This document shows, in pieces, positions 54,639-64,000 of a DNA stretch of 64,000 bases (within the stretch, counting starts at the first letter, position 1; every line of letters starts with the position of its first letter). Position numbers and translations under genes: made by a program. Below the pieces are notes generated by a model. It ran no database searches. It saw only the letters and a list, made by a program, of their open reading frames with translations, and was not told the DNA's origin. Location of the stretch: the NCBI GenBank assembly GCA_003347645.1, contig QDFX01000001.1, positions 1 to 64,000 on the forward strand, read 5' to 3'. This stretch comes from Rhizobiaceae bacterium CPCC 101076 (GTDB taxonomy: Bacteria > Pseudomonadota > Alphaproteobacteria > Rhizobiales > Methylopilaceae).

Positions 54639-55937
54639 ATGGCCAATGTGGTCGTGGTCGGCGCCCAATGGGGCGACGAGGGCAAGGGCAAGATCGTCGA
54701 CTGGTTGAGCGAGAAGGCCGATGTGGTCGTACGCTTCCAGGGAGGCCATAACGCCGGCCACACTTTGGTCATCGACGGCACGACCTACAAACTGAGCCTC
54801 TTGCCGTCGGGCGTGGTGCGCAAGGGCAAGCTTTCGGTCATCGGCAACGGCGTCGTCATCGATCCGCATGCCTTCGGCGCCGAGGTCGAGCGTCTGAAGG
54901 ATCAGGGCGTCGAGGTCAGCCGCGACAGCCTGCGCATCGCTGACAATGCGACGCTCATCCTGTCGCTCCATCGCGAGCTGGATGCGCTGCGCGAGGATGC
55001 GGCAGCGGCATCCGGCACCAAGATCGGCACGACCAAACGCGGCATCGGCCCCGCTTACGAGGACAAGGCCGGCCGCCGCGCGATTCGCGTGCAGGACCTC
55101 GCAGACCCGCAGATGCTGCCGCAGCGAATCGAGCGCCTGCTGGTCCACCACAACGCCATCCGCCGCGGGCTCGGGCTGGAGGAATTTTCGGCCGAGGTGC
55201 TCCTCGAAGAGCTGACTTCGGCAGCTCCGAAGGTGCTGCCCTATATCGATGCTACCTGGGAGTTGCTCGACGACAAGCGCCGCTCCGGAGCGCGAATCCT
55301 GTTCGAGGGCGCGCAGGGCGCGCTGCTCGACGTCGATCACGGCACCTATCCCTACGTGACCTCGTCCAATACCGTCGCGGGCGCCGCTGCCGCCGGTTCG
55401 GGCCTCGGCCCGAAGGCCATCGGCTATGTGCTCGGCATTGCCAAGGCCTATACCACTCGCGTCGGTGAAGGGCCGTTCCCGACCGAACTGCACGACGAGA
55501 CGGGCCGCCTGATCGGCGAGCGCGGCCGCGAATTCGGCACCGTCACCGGCCGTCCGCGCCGCTGCGGCTGGTTTGATGCCGTCGCCGTGCGCCAGACCGT
55601 GAGGACATCGGGCATCGACGGCATCGCGCTGACCAAGCTCGACATCCTCGACGGCTTCGACGAGATCAAGGTCTGCACGCGTTATCGTCTTGACGGTAAG
55701 GAAATCGACAGGCTACCGGCAAGTCAGGCGGAACAGGCGCGAATCGAGCCGGTTTATGAGACGGTGGAAGGGTGGACGGCATCCAGCCAGGGCGGTCGCT
55801 CCTGGGTCGACCTTCCGGCGCAGGCGGTGAAATATGTGCGCAGAATCGAAGAGTTGATCGGCTGTCCGGTTGCGCTTCTTTCAACGAGCCCGGAGCGTGA
55901 TGACACAATTCTGGTTCATGATCCCTTCCAGGACTGA
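54639..55937 (+). CDS. purA: Adenylosuccinate synthetase PurA
   Basis: A 432-residue GTP-dependent enzyme that joins IMP and aspartate, the first step to [42 protein letters not shown] and [23 protein letters not shown] are diagnostic. Length standard. A hairpin with a T run precedes it (see the leader feature). Confidence 0.98.
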   Translation: MANVVVVGAQWGDEGKGKIVDWLSEKADVVVRFQGGHNAGHTLVIDGTTYKLSLLPSGVVRKGKLSVIGNGVVIDPHAFGAEVERLKDQGVEVSRDSLRIADNATLILSLHRELDALREDAAAASGTKIGTTKRGIGPAYEDKAGRRAIRVQDLADPQMLPQRIERLLVHHNAIRRGLGLEEFSAEVLLEELTSAAPKVLPYIDATWELLDDKRRSGARILFEGAQGALLDVDHGTYPYVTSSNTVAGAAAAGSGLGPKAIGYVLGIAKAYTTRVGEGPFPTELHDETGRLIGERGREFGTVTGRPRRCGWFDAVAVRQTVRTSGIDGIALTKLDILDGFDEIKVCTRYRLDGKEIDRLPASQAEQARIEPVYETVEGWTASSQGGRSWVDLPAQAVKYVRRIEELIGCPVALLSTSPERDDTILVHDPFQD

Positions 55938-55992
55938 CCGTTTCGCAACCGTCTTTGCGAGAATACGCTTTAAAGTGTAATTTGTTGGTGGC

Positions 55993-57435
55993 ATGGCCGA
56001 TTATTATCCCGTTCTTCAACGCGCTGTTGCAGGGCTCGCCCCGAACACGGCCGAGAACCGTCGAGCGGTGTATGAGCGCGCGCGTCAGGCAATCGTCAAA
56101 CAGCTCCGTAGCTACGACCCGCCGCTAACCGAATCCGAGATCACGAAGGAGCGCCTCGCCCTCGAGGAAGCCGTCCGGAAGATCGAGACCGAGGCGCGCG
56201 TGGCCGCGGCACCGCCGAAGGCACCGCCGCCCCGTCCGGGTGGCGAGGGACAGACCAAGGTCCAGTCCGCCGCTGCCGATGCGGCGTCGCTCGGCGCCGC
56301 TGCCGCCAATGCTCAGGTCAGCGTCAACACGACCCGTGCAGCATTCGAGCCGGATCCCCCGCGTGCCGCACCGCCGCCGCGCATGGAGCCGCGTTTCGAG
56401 CCGCCGCGTGCACCGGTCGCGCCGCCGGAGCCTCGCCCGTTTGAGCCGCGTTCTCCGGAACCACGTTCGCCCGAGTCACCGTCGTTCACCGCCCCCGTTC
56501 GTCCTGGCTTCGAGCCGTCGGGGGATGCGCGGCCGTTCCCGATCCAGAACGGCGATGTTCGCGATATCGACGAGGACGAGCCCAGGCCGAGATCGCGGGT
56601 GCGCGTGCTGGCGGCGGTCGCGGTGACCGTGCTCGTCGCCGCCGGAGTGCTTGGGGGCATCGCCTATATGTCCGGCGACGGCTCCAGCACCCCGACCGCG
56701 ACGAATACCGGCCCGAAGATTTCCGATCGCGTGGGAGATCAAGCTGCCGCGCCGACCATCGGTCAGGGCGGAGTCGCTCGCGAAGTGCCGGCCGAGCAGA
56801 CCGCGGACGTGTCGACGGACACGCCGCCGGCTCCGTCGGAGCCGGTCGATCCGGGGACTTTGGTGAGCCAGCGCGCCATCCTTTACGAGGAGGCACCCGA
56901 CCAGCAGGGCGGCAATGCGTTTGCCGGTCAGGTCGTCTGGCGCACGGGTCCCGCGCCGGGCGGTAGCGGCGAGACGGAGATCCGCGGCGAGATCACGATC
57001 CCCGAGCGGAACATCAAGGTCACGCTCGCCCTGAAGCGCAATCTCGACTCGACGCTGCCGGCGAGCCACACGATCGACATCCAGTTCACTCTCCCGCCGG
57101 ACTTCTCGAACGCAGGCATCGGCAATGTGCCGGGCATCCTGTTCAAGCCGACGGAAGAAGCGGGCGGCTCGGCGCTGACCGGCCTGTCGGTGAAGGTGAT
57201 GAGCAACATGTTCCTGATCGGCCTGTCCGACTCGCCGACCGACCGGGAGCAGAACCTGAAGGCGATCCGCGAGCGTTCCTGGATCGACGTGCCGATCCTC
57301 TACGAAAATGGCCGCCGCGCCGTGCTGACTCTGGAGAAGGGACCGCCGGGCGAGCGCGCGTTCAACGACGCGTTCGCGGCCTGGGATGCGGCGCCGCCGA
57401 TCGCGTCCAGCAATTCGCCGGTGACCCCGCGATAA
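55993..57435 (+). CDS. Conserved tethered envelope protein, unknown function
   Basis: A 480-residue protein seen across Rhizobiales but without a named function to my knowledge. A conserved cytoplasmic head (YYPVLQRAVAGLAPNTAENRRAVYERARQ, then LTESEITKERLALEEAVRKIE) leads into a proline-rich linker (residues about 75-190) and one membrane helix near 205-225 (VRVLAAVAVTVLVAAGVLGGIAYM). A periplasmic domain follows, with WRTGPAPGGSGETEIRGEITIPE and a C-terminal WIDVPILYENGRRAVLTLEKG. It is 55 bp after purA and convergent with rpoH. The layout is that of a protein linking cytoplasm and envelope. Confidence 0.75.
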   Translation: MADYYPVLQRAVAGLAPNTAENRRAVYERARQAIVKQLRSYDPPLTESEITKERLALEEAVRKIETEARVAAAPPKAPPPRPGGEGQTKVQSAAADAASLGAAAANAQVSVNTTRAAFEPDPPRAAPPPRMEPRFEPPRAPVAPPEPRPFEPRSPEPRSPESPSFTAPVRPGFEPSGDARPFPIQNGDVRDIDEDEPRPRSRVRVLAAVAVTVLVAAGVLGGIAYMSGDGSSTPTATNTGPKISDRVGDQAAAPTIGQGGVAREVPAEQTADVSTDTPPAPSEPVDPGTLVSQRAILYEEAPDQQGGNAFAGQVVWRTGPAPGGSGETEIRGEITIPERNIKVTLALKRNLDSTLPASHTIDIQFTLPPDFSNAGIGNVPGILFKPTEEAGGSALTGLSVKVMSNMFLIGLSDSPTDREQNLKAIRERSWIDVPILYENGRRAVLTLEKGPPGERAFNDAFAAWDAAPPIASSNSPVTPR

Positions 57436-57437
57436 TA

Positions 57438-57465
57438 AAAAGGCCCAGCTTTCGCTGGGCCTTTG
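57438..57465. terminator. Bidirectional terminator between convergent genes
   Basis: AAAAAGGCCCAGC-TTTC-GCTGGGCCTTT: 11-bp GC-rich stem with A run on one side and T run on the other, between the tethered-protein gene and rpoH. Confidence 0.88.
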
Positions 57466-57485
57466 TCGTATCAGACAGGTTCGTT

Positions 57486-58382
57486 TCAGGCGAGGGCGGC
57501 GTGGCCCGCTTCGAGGCGGGCGACGCTGGCACGGACCGCCTGCTGCACCTTCTCGAAAGCCCTGACTTCGATCTGGCGGACGCGCTCGCGCGACACGCCG
57601 AACTCGGTCGACAGCTCTTCGAGCGTGATCGGCTCCTCGGCGAGCTTCCTTGCCTCGAAGATACGACGCTCGCGGTCGTTCAGCACATTCATCGCCTGCT
57701 TGAGGGCGCCGCGACGATTGTCCATCTCTTCGCTTTCGGCGAGGACGGATTCCTGGCTGGCGCTCTCGTCGACGAGCCAGTCCTGCCATTCGGACGAATC
57801 CGCCTCATCGCCGCGCAGCGGCGAATTGAGCGATGCGTCGCCCGACAGGCGGCGGTTCATCGACACGACGTCCTCTTCGGTGACGCCGAGCTTCTTGGCG
57901 ATGCTCGCGACCTGGTCCGGACGCAGATCACCGTCATCCAGAGCCGAAATCTGGCTCTTGGCCTTGCGCAGGTTGAAGAAGAGCTTCTTCTGGTTGGCCG
58001 TGGTGCCCATCTTCACGAGCGACCAGGACCGCAGGATGTACTCTTGTATCGCGGCGCGAATCCACCACATGGCGTAGGTGGCGAGGCGGAAGCCCTTATC
58101 CGGATCGAACCGCTTCACCGCCTGCATGAGGCCGACATTACCTTCGGAGATCACTTCCCCGATCGGAAGGCCATAGCCCCGATAGCCCATCGCGATCTTC
58201 GCGACGAGGCGGAGATGGCTCGTGACGAGCTGATGCGCCGCGTCGCGGTCGCCCTTCTCCTGCCAGGACTTGGCCAGCATGAATTCTTCGTCGGGATCGA
58301 GCATCGGAAACCGACGGATCTCGTCGAGGTAGCGGCTCAGGCCGCTGTCTGCTGAGATAACTGGAAGCGCTGCGCGCGCCAT
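57486..58382 (-). CDS. rpoH: RNA polymerase sigma factor RpoH
   Basis: A 298-residue heat-shock sigma factor. Region 2 is VISEGNVGLMQAVKRFDPDKGFRLATYAMWWIRAAIQEYIL, the RpoH box is QKKLFFNLRK, and region 4.2 is LEELSTEFGVSRERVRQIEVRAFEKV. ATG 58382 gives the normal MARAALPVIS start; a 21-residue extension is unlikely. It follows rluD by 135 bp, as in other alphaproteobacteria. The FtsH encoded in this window probably degrades it. Confidence 0.97.
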   Translation of the reverse strand: MARAALPVISADSGLSRYLDEIRRFPMLDPDEEFMLAKSWQEKGDRDAAHQLVTSHLRLVAKIAMGYRGYGLPIGEVISEGNVGLMQAVKRFDPDKGFRLATYAMWWIRAAIQEYILRSWSLVKMGTTANQKKLFFNLRKAKSQISALDDGDLRPDQVASIAKKLGVTEEDVVSMNRRLSGDASLNSPLRGDEADSSEWQDWLVDESASQESVLAESEEMDNRRGALKQAMNVLNDRERRIFEARKLAEEPITLEELSTEFGVSRERVRQIEVRAFEKVQQAVRASVARLEAGHAALA

Positions 58383-58517
58383 GACTACCCTTTCCCCGCA
58401 TGTCCCCCTTACGGCGGGACCGCAGCTGGCTGCGAAAATCGCCAAGCCATCGGTAGCTAATATAGGCCCACCTCTCTGTGGCGATAAGGGGGCGTCGACA
58501 GATTTTTTTAGCGAACA

Positions 58518-59525
58518 CTAAAGAGATTTGCGGAGGCTCTCGACAAGTGCCTCCATGTCGACGGGAAGGGGGCTTTCGAACGACATCAACTCGCCCGTCA
58601 CGGGGTGCTCGAAGGCGAGGTGGGTTGCATGCAGCGCCTGTCTGCCGAGGCCGTCGAGCAGCGCGCGCGTTTCCTCCGATAAATGCTTTGCCTTGGTCTT
58701 GAAGCCAGCGCCATAGGTTGAGTCGCCGAGAACCGGGTGGCCGAGATGGGCCATGTGGACGCGGATCTGGTGCGTGCGTCCGGTCTCCAGTGCGCAACGG
58801 ACGAGGCTCACGATCGGCGCCGCGACCGGGCCGAAGCTTTCCTCCATCTCCCAATGGGTGATCGCCTCGCGGCCGCGTTCGCCGCGCGCGACATGCATCT
58901 TCTCGCGGTTGCGGGGATCGCGGTCGATCGCGGCTTCGACCGTTCCACGCTGGCGGGACATGCCTCCCCAGACGAGCGCCAGATAGGCGCGTTCCAGCGC
59001 TCCGGTGCGGCCGTGGTCGGCGAACTGCTCTGCCAGTGAGCGATGGGCGCGGTCGTTCTTGGCGGCAACGAGAAGGCCCGTCGTGTCCTTGTCGAGGCGA
59101 TGGACGATGCCGGGGCGCTCGACGCCGCCGATGCCGGACAGCGAGCCGGCGCAATGGGCGAGCAGGGCGTTGACGAGCGTGCCGGTCCAGTTGCCTGCGC
59201 CCGGATGGACGACGAGCCCAGCCGGCTTGTCGATGACGATCAGCTCGTCATCCTCGTAGATGACGTTCAGCGGGATGTTCTCCGCTTCCGGCTCCGCGGG
59301 TTCGGGCGGCGGAATCTCAATCGCGATTTGATCGTCGCCCGCGACCTTCGCCTTTGGGTCTCGGACCGTCTTGCCGCCTAGCGTCACCTTGCCGTCGCGG
59401 ACAAGCGCCTGTATCCGGGTGCGCGACAAATCCGGCACGGCCTGCGCGAGCGCGCGGTCGAGCCTCTCCCCGGCCGCTTCTGGCGGCAGGACAATCTCAA
59501 GACGCTGTTGGACAGGATCGGTCAT
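58518..59525 (-). CDS. rluD: 23S rRNA pseudouridine synthase RluD
   Basis: A 335-residue enzyme that makes pseudouridines in helix 69 of 23S rRNA. The S4 RNA-binding domain (RLDRALAQAVPDLSRTRIQALVRDGKV) precedes the catalytic domain with Asp145 in GIVHRLDKDTTGLL. The start is ATG 59525, back to back with the opposite ATG of the DUF6476 gene (CATATG). The longer frame upstream overlaps that gene. Confidence 0.96.
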   Translation of the reverse strand: MTDPVQQRLEIVLPPEAAGERLDRALAQAVPDLSRTRIQALVRDGKVTLGGKTVRDPKAKVAGDDQIAIEIPPPEPAEPEAENIPLNVIYEDDELIVIDKPAGLVVHPGAGNWTGTLVNALLAHCAGSLSGIGGVERPGIVHRLDKDTTGLLVAAKNDRAHRSLAEQFADHGRTGALERAYLALVWGGMSRQRGTVEAAIDRDPRNREKMHVARGERGREAITHWEMEESFGPVAAPIVSLVRCALETGRTHQIRVHMAHLGHPVLGDSTYGAGFKTKAKHLSEETRALLDGLGRQALHATHLAFEHPVTGELMSFESPLPVDMEALVESLRKSL

Positions 59526-59879
59526 ATGGTTGGGATCGATGACGAGAGGGAAGCCGAGGTCGATCCGCGCACGGCCGAGATCATGCGCAAGATGCGCATC
59601 TTCGCCTTCGTGTCGATCGCCACCATGGCGATTGGATTTCTGAGCGTCATGTCGGTGATCGCATGGCGCCTCGTCAAGCAGAACGAGGGCGTACCGGGGT
59701 CGGAAGGCGAATTGCAGGGTGTGCTGCCGATCGCGGCCGGTACCAGGATCACCGGAACGACCTCCGACGGCAAACGGCTGTTCGTGACGGTCGAGGCCGA
59801 AAACGGCCGGCAGATGATCCATGTCTTCGACGCGACGACGCTCGCCTATCGCGGCCGGATCGAAACGCTGACGCATTAA
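59526..59879 (+). CDS. DUF6476 family membrane protein
   Basis: A 117-residue protein with one membrane helix at about residues 27-50 (IFAFVSIATMAIGFLSVMSVIAWRL) and a small soluble domain (ITGTTSDGKRLFVTVEAENG RQ). The DUF6476 family commonly lies divergent from rluD in Rhizobiales. ATG 59526 is directly beside the rluD start; Met23 is a later choice. Function unknown. Confidence 0.75.
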   Translation: MVGIDDEREAEVDPRTAEIMRKMRIFAFVSIATMAIGFLSVMSVIAWRLVKQNEGVPGSEGELQGVLPIAAGTRITGTTSDGKRLFVTVEAENGRQMIHVFDATTLAYRGRIETLTH

Positions 59880-59950
59880 CGCACAATCACGCTTGAACCT
59901 TCGGCGGCGGCTCATTATAGGGGTGCCTTCGCGAGCAGATGCCGCGCCGC

Positions 59951-60026
59951 GCTCCCTTCGTCTAGCGGTCTAGGACGTCGCCCTCTCACGGCGAAAACAG
60001 GGGTTCGAGTCCCCTAGGGAGCGCCA
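59951..60026 (+). tRNA. tRNA-Glu (CTC)
   Basis: Complete cloverleaf: acceptor GCTCCCT pairs with AGGGAGC, D-arm with TCTAGCGGTCTAGGA, anticodon loop CTCTCAC giving anticodon CTC, and T-arm AGGGGTTCGAGTCCCCT. The CCA end is encoded. The 209 bp after it hold no gene I can support. Confidence 0.95.
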
Positions 60027-60235
60027 CAACTAACTATCTGGAAATATTGTCTGTGGCTGCGCCCGTCCGGCTGGACGTCCGGTTCATGCCGCCACAACCT
60101 CCGTCAACCGTTTTGACCGCACACCTCCGCGTCAGCCTCGGCGCCGTGTCTGGGCTGGAGGCGCGATGTCGCGCCGGACGGATCGATCAGATGAAGTGAG
60201 CCCGCATCGATTTCCCTGAGATCCGATCTCGCGGG

Positions 60236-61669
60236 CTACGGAACGAGACGGTCGTGCGGAATGGTAAGGGAGATGACCAAGCCTCCGGATGTCCACTCGC
60301 GGGATACCGCCCCGCCTAGCTGTCCCTGCACCGTAGCTTTGACCAGGCGCGTTCCAAACCCTTCCTCTCCCGGCTGGGAAGACAGCGGACACCCGGTCTC
60401 GGTCCAGGTCAGAACGAAATCGTTTCCGTTCTCATGGCAACCAATCTCAACCTGTCCTTCGGGTGTCGAAAGAGACCCATACTTGGCGGCGTTGGTTGCG
60501 AACTCGTGCAGGATCAGCGCGAAGCTCGTCACGGCGCTGCCGCTGATCGCGATGTCTGGGCCTTTGATCACCAATCGCTGACGATTGTCACAGTCATAGG
60601 GGGTTGTGATCGATCGGATCAGCGCATGCAGCGTTATCGGCTGATCCTGTCGGGCCGCCGCACTGGATATCTGCGGGATCGTGAGAGCGTGCGCCCGTGC
60701 CAGCGCGTTCAGGCGGGCGGAAACGGTTGAGGCAAGCTCATCGGGGGTGGCAGCCGACCGTGCGCTCAGTGTCACCAGCCCGTGTACCAGCGTGAACAGA
60801 TTCTTGACGCGGTGATCCATCTCCCGGATGAGAAGATTCTGCTGCTCTTCGGCGCGCCTGCGTTCGGTGATGTCGCGCGCGACCTTCGATGCCCCGACTA
60901 TGCGGCCAGCCCGATCACGGACCGGCGAAACCGACAATGAAATCTCGACTAAGCTCCCGTCCTTGCGTCGCCGAATTGTTTCGTAGTGATCGACCCGATC
61001 ACCGCGACGAATCCGGGCAAGGATGCTCGGCTCCTCATCCTGGCGGTCTGCGGGAATGAGCATCGTAACGGGTCGGCCGATCGCCTCGTCGGCAGTGTAG
61101 CCGAACAGGCGTTCGGCGCCGTCATTCCAAGTGGTGATGATGCCGTTCAGATCCTTGACCAGCATCGCATCGTCGGAGGATTCGACGATGGCGGAGAGGC
61201 GCTGCGCGGTCTCGTAAGCGACGTTGCGGCCGGAGAGATCGACCAGCATGTTGACCGCGCCGATCAGATTGCCAAATCTATCAAAAAGCGGCGTGGGAAA
61301 GGGTTGGAACGGAACGCGAGTTCCGTCCGGGCGCTCCGCTATCGCCTCTGCGCCGCGGCTCGGGCGCTTTTCCCGGAGCGCCTGTGCCATCGGGCACTCA
61401 TCGTGCGGTAAAGGCGTGCCATCGGGCCAGTACAGCTTCCAGGACCCGCAGAATTCGCTCTTGCCCAGCTCCGGAGCGACACCCCAGAGTTCAACGGCCG
61501 CCTTGTTGTAGGATGTAATCCGGCCGTCGGCATCGGTCGTGTACACGGCTTCGGGCAGGGCTTCGAGAACGTCCGGAAGGGCGAACTGATTGGGGACTAC
61601 ACGAAAAGGCGGCCGCTCTCCGGCTCCGACTTCGGTCGCGAAGGCGTCGTCGACGGGCTGCACGCTCAT
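60236..61669 (-). CDS. PAS/PAS HWE-family sensor histidine kinase
   Basis: A 477-residue soluble sensor kinase. Two PAS domains are visible, about residues 30-150 ([20 protein letters not shown]) and 160-275 ([31 protein letters not shown] with PAC-type [10 protein letters not shown]). The HWE/HisKA_2 histidine is in [17 protein letters not shown], and the ATPase domain has [14 protein letters not shown] and [17 protein letters not shown]. No membrane segment is present, so it senses a cytoplasmic signal. No response regulator is adjacent. Start ATG 61669 has AGGA upstream; 61675 is in frame. Confidence 0.92.
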   Translation of the reverse strand: MSVQPVDDAFATEVGAGERPPFRVVPNQFALPDVLEALPEAVYTTDADGRITSYNKAAVELWGVAPELGKSEFCGSWKLYWPDGTPLPHDECPMAQALREKRPSRGAEAIAERPDGTRVPFQPFPTPLFDRFGNLIGAVNMLVDLSGRNVAYETAQRLSAIVESSDDAMLVKDLNGIITTWNDGAERLFGYTADEAIGRPVTMLIPADRQDEEPSILARIRRGDRVDHYETIRRRKDGSLVEISLSVSPVRDRAGRIVGASKVARDITERRRAEEQQNLLIREMDHRVKNLFTLVHGLVTLSARSAATPDELASTVSARLNALARAHALTIPQISSAAARQDQPITLHALIRSITTPYDCDNRQRLVIKGPDIAISGSAVTSFALILHEFATNAAKYGSLSTPEGQVEIGCHENGNDFVLTWTETGCPLSSQPGEEGFGTRLVKATVQGQLGGAVSREWTSGGLVISLTIPHDRLVP

Positions 61670-61832
61670 TGTCATTCCTGTCACTTAGGCAAGTTATCAT
61701 AGGCCTTCCTGGCCTCGCGGCAAGCGGGCGACGGCAGCGTCCTCGCCTTGCGAGCGCGGCGGCGCGAGGGTTGCCGATCCTTGGCACGTACTCCCACCGC
61801 TTAACACGCCCCGACACTCTCGACGAGGTTGA

Positions 61833-62657
61833 TCAGTCGCGCGTTCTCCTCTGAGCACCAGTGCTGGGAGTGTTGGCCCGCGCCGGTTGAGATTCGCTAC
61901 CGCTGGATACCGGCCCAAGGACACCGCGCAGGATATCGATCGGGATCGGGAAGACGATGGTCGAGGTCTTGTCGCCCGCAATATCGTAGAGGGTCGAGAG
62001 ATAGCGAAGCTGCATCGCCTCCGGAAGTGCCGAGAGTGCCGTCGCAGCTTGGACCAGGCGCTCCGCCGCCTGGTGTTCGCCTTCAGCATTGATGACCCTC
62101 GCCCGTCGGTTGCGTTCGGCCTCGGCCTGGCGGGCAATGGCGCGCACCATGCTCTCGTTGATGTCCACATGCTTGATCTCGACATTGGCGACCTTGATCC
62201 CCCAGGCGTCGGTCTGGGTGTCGAGAATCTCCTGCAGATCCCGATTGAGTTTGTCGCGTTCGGCCAGCATCTCGTCCAGTTCGTGCTTTCCGAGCACCGA
62301 GCGCAGCGTCGTCTGTGCCAATTGGCTGGTCGCCGTCATGAAATTCTCGACCTGGATCACCGCCTTGTCCGGATCAACCACGCGAAAATAGAGGACCGCA
62401 TTCACCTTCACCGAGACGTTGTCGCGAGAGATCACGTCCTGGCTCGGCACGTCGAGGACGATCGTGCGAAGGTCGACGCGGACCATCTGCTGCACGAACG
62501 GGACGAGGATGAAGAGGCCCGGGCCCTTGACGCCCGAGAAGCGACCTAGCGTGAACACCACGCCGCGCTGATATTCCCGGAGAATCCGGACCGCCGAAAG
62601 CAGGACGCCGACTACAAGGGCAGCGATGAAGACATAGGGAATAAGGTTCAGCGGCAT
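61833..62657 (-). CDS. Slipin (SPFH/stomatin family) protein
   Basis: A 274-residue membrane scaffold protein with an N-terminal membrane hairpin (residues 4-24, [21 protein letters not shown]) and an SPFH domain ([49 protein letters not shown]), then a helical coiled-coil segment with [20 protein letters not shown]. It oligomerises and organises membrane microdomains. It lies 26 bp after the NfeD gene, its usual operon partner. Confidence 0.95.
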   Translation of the reverse strand: MPLNLIPYVFIAALVVGVLLSAVRILREYQRGVVFTLGRFSGVKGPGLFILVPFVQQMVRVDLRTIVLDVPSQDVISRDNVSVKVNAVLYFRVVDPDKAVIQVENFMTATSQLAQTTLRSVLGKHELDEMLAERDKLNRDLQEILDTQTDAWGIKVANVEIKHVDINESMVRAIARQAEAERNRRARVINAEGEHQAAERLVQAATALSALPEAMQLRYLSTLYDIAGDKTSTIVFPIPIDILRGVLGPVSSGSESQPARANTPSTGAQRRTRD

Positions 62658-62683
62658 GTCTGGTTTCCTCCCTGGGAGACTGG

Positions 62684-64000
62684 CTATCCCTCCGGTTCGA
62701 CTGTGAGCGTGAGGCCGTCACGGCTGATCACCCGCACGCGCTGGCCAGGCTTAAGCGAGCCGGCGGAACGGGCGCGCCAGTTCTCGCTATGGACATGGAT
62801 CTCGCCCTCCGTGTCCGACCAGCTCAGCACCTCGCCGACCGAACCGATCATGACGGCCTCCCCACTCACCACTTTTTGCCGGTGCGCCCGGATCGCAACC
62901 GCCAATATGATCGCGAATAGCGTTGCGCTCGCAGCGCTTGCGGTGAGCACGACCGGCAGGGACAGCTCGAACCCCGGCACTTTTTCGAACATGAAGAGCG
63001 AGCCCAGCGCGAACGCGATCACGCCGCCTATTCCGAGCGATCCGAACGATGGCGCAAACGCTTCGGCCACTATCAGCGCAACGCCGATGAGCAGCAGGCC
63101 GACGCCGGCATAATTGAGCGGGAGGAGGTTGAGCGCGAACAGCGCCACAGTGAGCGCGATCGCGCCGATGACGCCAGGAGCAACCATGCCGGGGCTGAAG
63201 AACTCGAAGATAATGCCGTAAATCCCGATCAGCAGCAGGATGTAGGCGATGTTCGGATCGCTGATGACGGCGAGCAGGCGAACCCGCCAGTCGGGCTGCA
63301 TGGAGACGGTGTCGAGGCCCTTGGTGCTCAGCGTGACCGTCCTATTGCCAAGCCGGACGGAGCGACCGTCGGCCTGGGCCAGAAGGTCCGGAAGATCCGT
63401 TGCGACAATCTCGATGACGCGCTGCTCGAGTGCGGCGCTCGCCGACAGGCTCGCCGCATCGCGGACGGCCTGCTCCGCCCAGTCGGCATTGCGGCCATGT
63501 AGCTCGGCAAGGCTGCGGATATAGGCCACTGCATCGTTGACGGCCTTCTTCATGGAGGTGTCCGTGGGCGACGGTGCGCCCTTTTCGCCTTCCTTGCCTT
63601 CCTTGTCGGGGCTGTCGCCGAAGGGCGAGCCGCCACCGAGCTGCACGGGCGTCGCGGCACCGACATTGGTGCCGGGCGCCATGGCCGCGAGCGAGCTTGC
63701 GTAGAGAATATAAGTGCCGGCGCTCGCCGCACGCGCACCGCTCGGCGCGACGTAGGTGATGACCGGCACGGGAGAGGCAAGGATGTCGCGGATGATGTCG
63801 TGCATCGAGCTGGCGAGCCCGCCCGGAGTGTCCATCCGCAGGACGATCAGGGCGGCCTTGCGTTCCGCTGCCACTTCGGACGCCTGACGGAGGTATTCAC
63901 TCACTGCCGGCCCGATCGCACCTTGGATATCAAGCACCAATGCGAAGCGGGAAGGATCTGCCGGCGGTTGCGCACGGCTCGGCACGAGCAGAACGAGAAG
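62684..64000 (-). CDS. NfeD family serine protease (5' end outside window)
   Basis: At least 438 residues visible; the gene continues past the window edge, where [12 protein letters not shown] looks like the end of a signal peptide. The ClpP-like Ser-Lys protease domain ([33 protein letters not shown] with the nucleophile Ser) is followed by four or five membrane helices and a C-terminal NfeD OB-fold ([22 protein letters not shown]). The Lys of the dyad is probably in [12 protein letters not shown]. Such long-form proteases cleave the slipin partner encoded next to them. Confidence 0.93.
   Translation of the reverse strand, partial: LLVLLVPSRAQPPADPSRFALVLDIQGAIGPAVSEYLRQASEVAAERKAALIVLRMDTPGGLASSMHDIIRDILASPVPVITYVAPSGARAASAGTYILYASSLAAMAPGTNVGAATPVQLGGGSPFGDSPDKEGKEGEKGAPSPTDTSMKKAVNDAVAYIRSLAELHGRNADWAEQAVRDAASLSASAALEQRVIEIVATDLPDLLAQADGRSVRLGNRTVTLSTKGLDTVSMQPDWRVRLLAVISDPNIAYILLLIGIYGIIFEFFSPGMVAPGVIGAIALTVALFALNLLPLNYAGVGLLLIGVALIVAEAFAPSFGSLGIGGVIAFALGSLFMFEKVPGFELSLPVVLTASAASATLFAIILAVAIRAHRQKVVSGEAVMIGSVGEVLSWSDTEGEIHVHSENWRARSAGSLKPGQRVRVISRDGLTLTVEPEG

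Noticed and set aside
59951-64000. tRNA-Glu as the attachment site of an island holding the kinase and slipin-NfeD genes
   Set aside because: No integrase, no repeat of the tRNA 3' end nearby, and the downstream genes have ordinary composition.

Overview
The window is high-GC DNA from an alphaproteobacterium, most probably of the order Hyphomicrobiales (Rhizobiales). The main evidence is gene order: zapA-6S RNA-(insertion)-fthC-ymdB, ruvCAB-ybgC-tolQRAB-pal-cpoB-tilS-ftsH-glmM, an RNA leader before serC-serA, and rluD-rpoH. I cannot name a genus from sequence alone. The window holds about 68 protein-coding genes, one tRNA-Glu(CTC), a 6S RNA, a serC leader RNA, several hairpin terminators and at least four families of palindromic intergenic repeats. 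I saw no transposase, phage gene or CRISPR array.

Layout. 1-3260: a chromate-resistance pair (rhodanese-ChrB protein and ChrA) and a 69-residue protein, bracketed by two direct copies of an intergenic repeat. 3267-5800: small stress- or envelope-type genes and an SRAP DNA-repair protein. 6014-7825: an AT-rich two-gene HD-hydrolase plus YwgA module that looks foreign. 8138-15058: an L,D-transpeptidase and a carbon-metabolism operon running leftward (tkt, gap, small gene, pgk, small gene, fba, small gene). 15319-24031: a DUF4164 gene, zapA and 6S RNA, then a fecI-fecR-TonB receptor cassette, then fthC, ymdB, a deaminase, a VOC protein and yebC.

24356-49638 is the conserved ruvCAB to glmM backbone, interrupted by accessory blocks. 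Between ybgC and tolQ lie a MerR-ATPase fusion, a MOSC protein, a membrane protein, a trypsin-like protease, a TetR regulator and DUF2852. Between tolB and pal lies a divergent GlxA-type regulator and methyltransferase pair. Between cpoB and tilS lie opgG-opgH for periplasmic glucans. Between ftsH and glmM lie two acetyltransferases. 49808-59879 carries an outer-membrane barrel protein, serC-serA, a DMT exporter, purA, an unknown tethered protein, rpoH, rluD and a DUF6476 gene. 59951-64000 carries tRNA-Glu, a PAS/HWE histidine kinase and a slipin-NfeD pair, the last gene cut by the window edge.

Functional themes are envelope integrity (Tol-Pal, OpgGH, L,D-transpeptidase, Omp, FtsH, slipin/NfeD), central carbon flux, DNA repair (RuvABC, SRAP), and stress and iron regulation (RpoH, FecIR, 6S RNA). 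The most novel items are the HD-YwgA module, the MerR-ATPase fusion, and the modular palindromic repeats, whose arms show paired compensatory changes.
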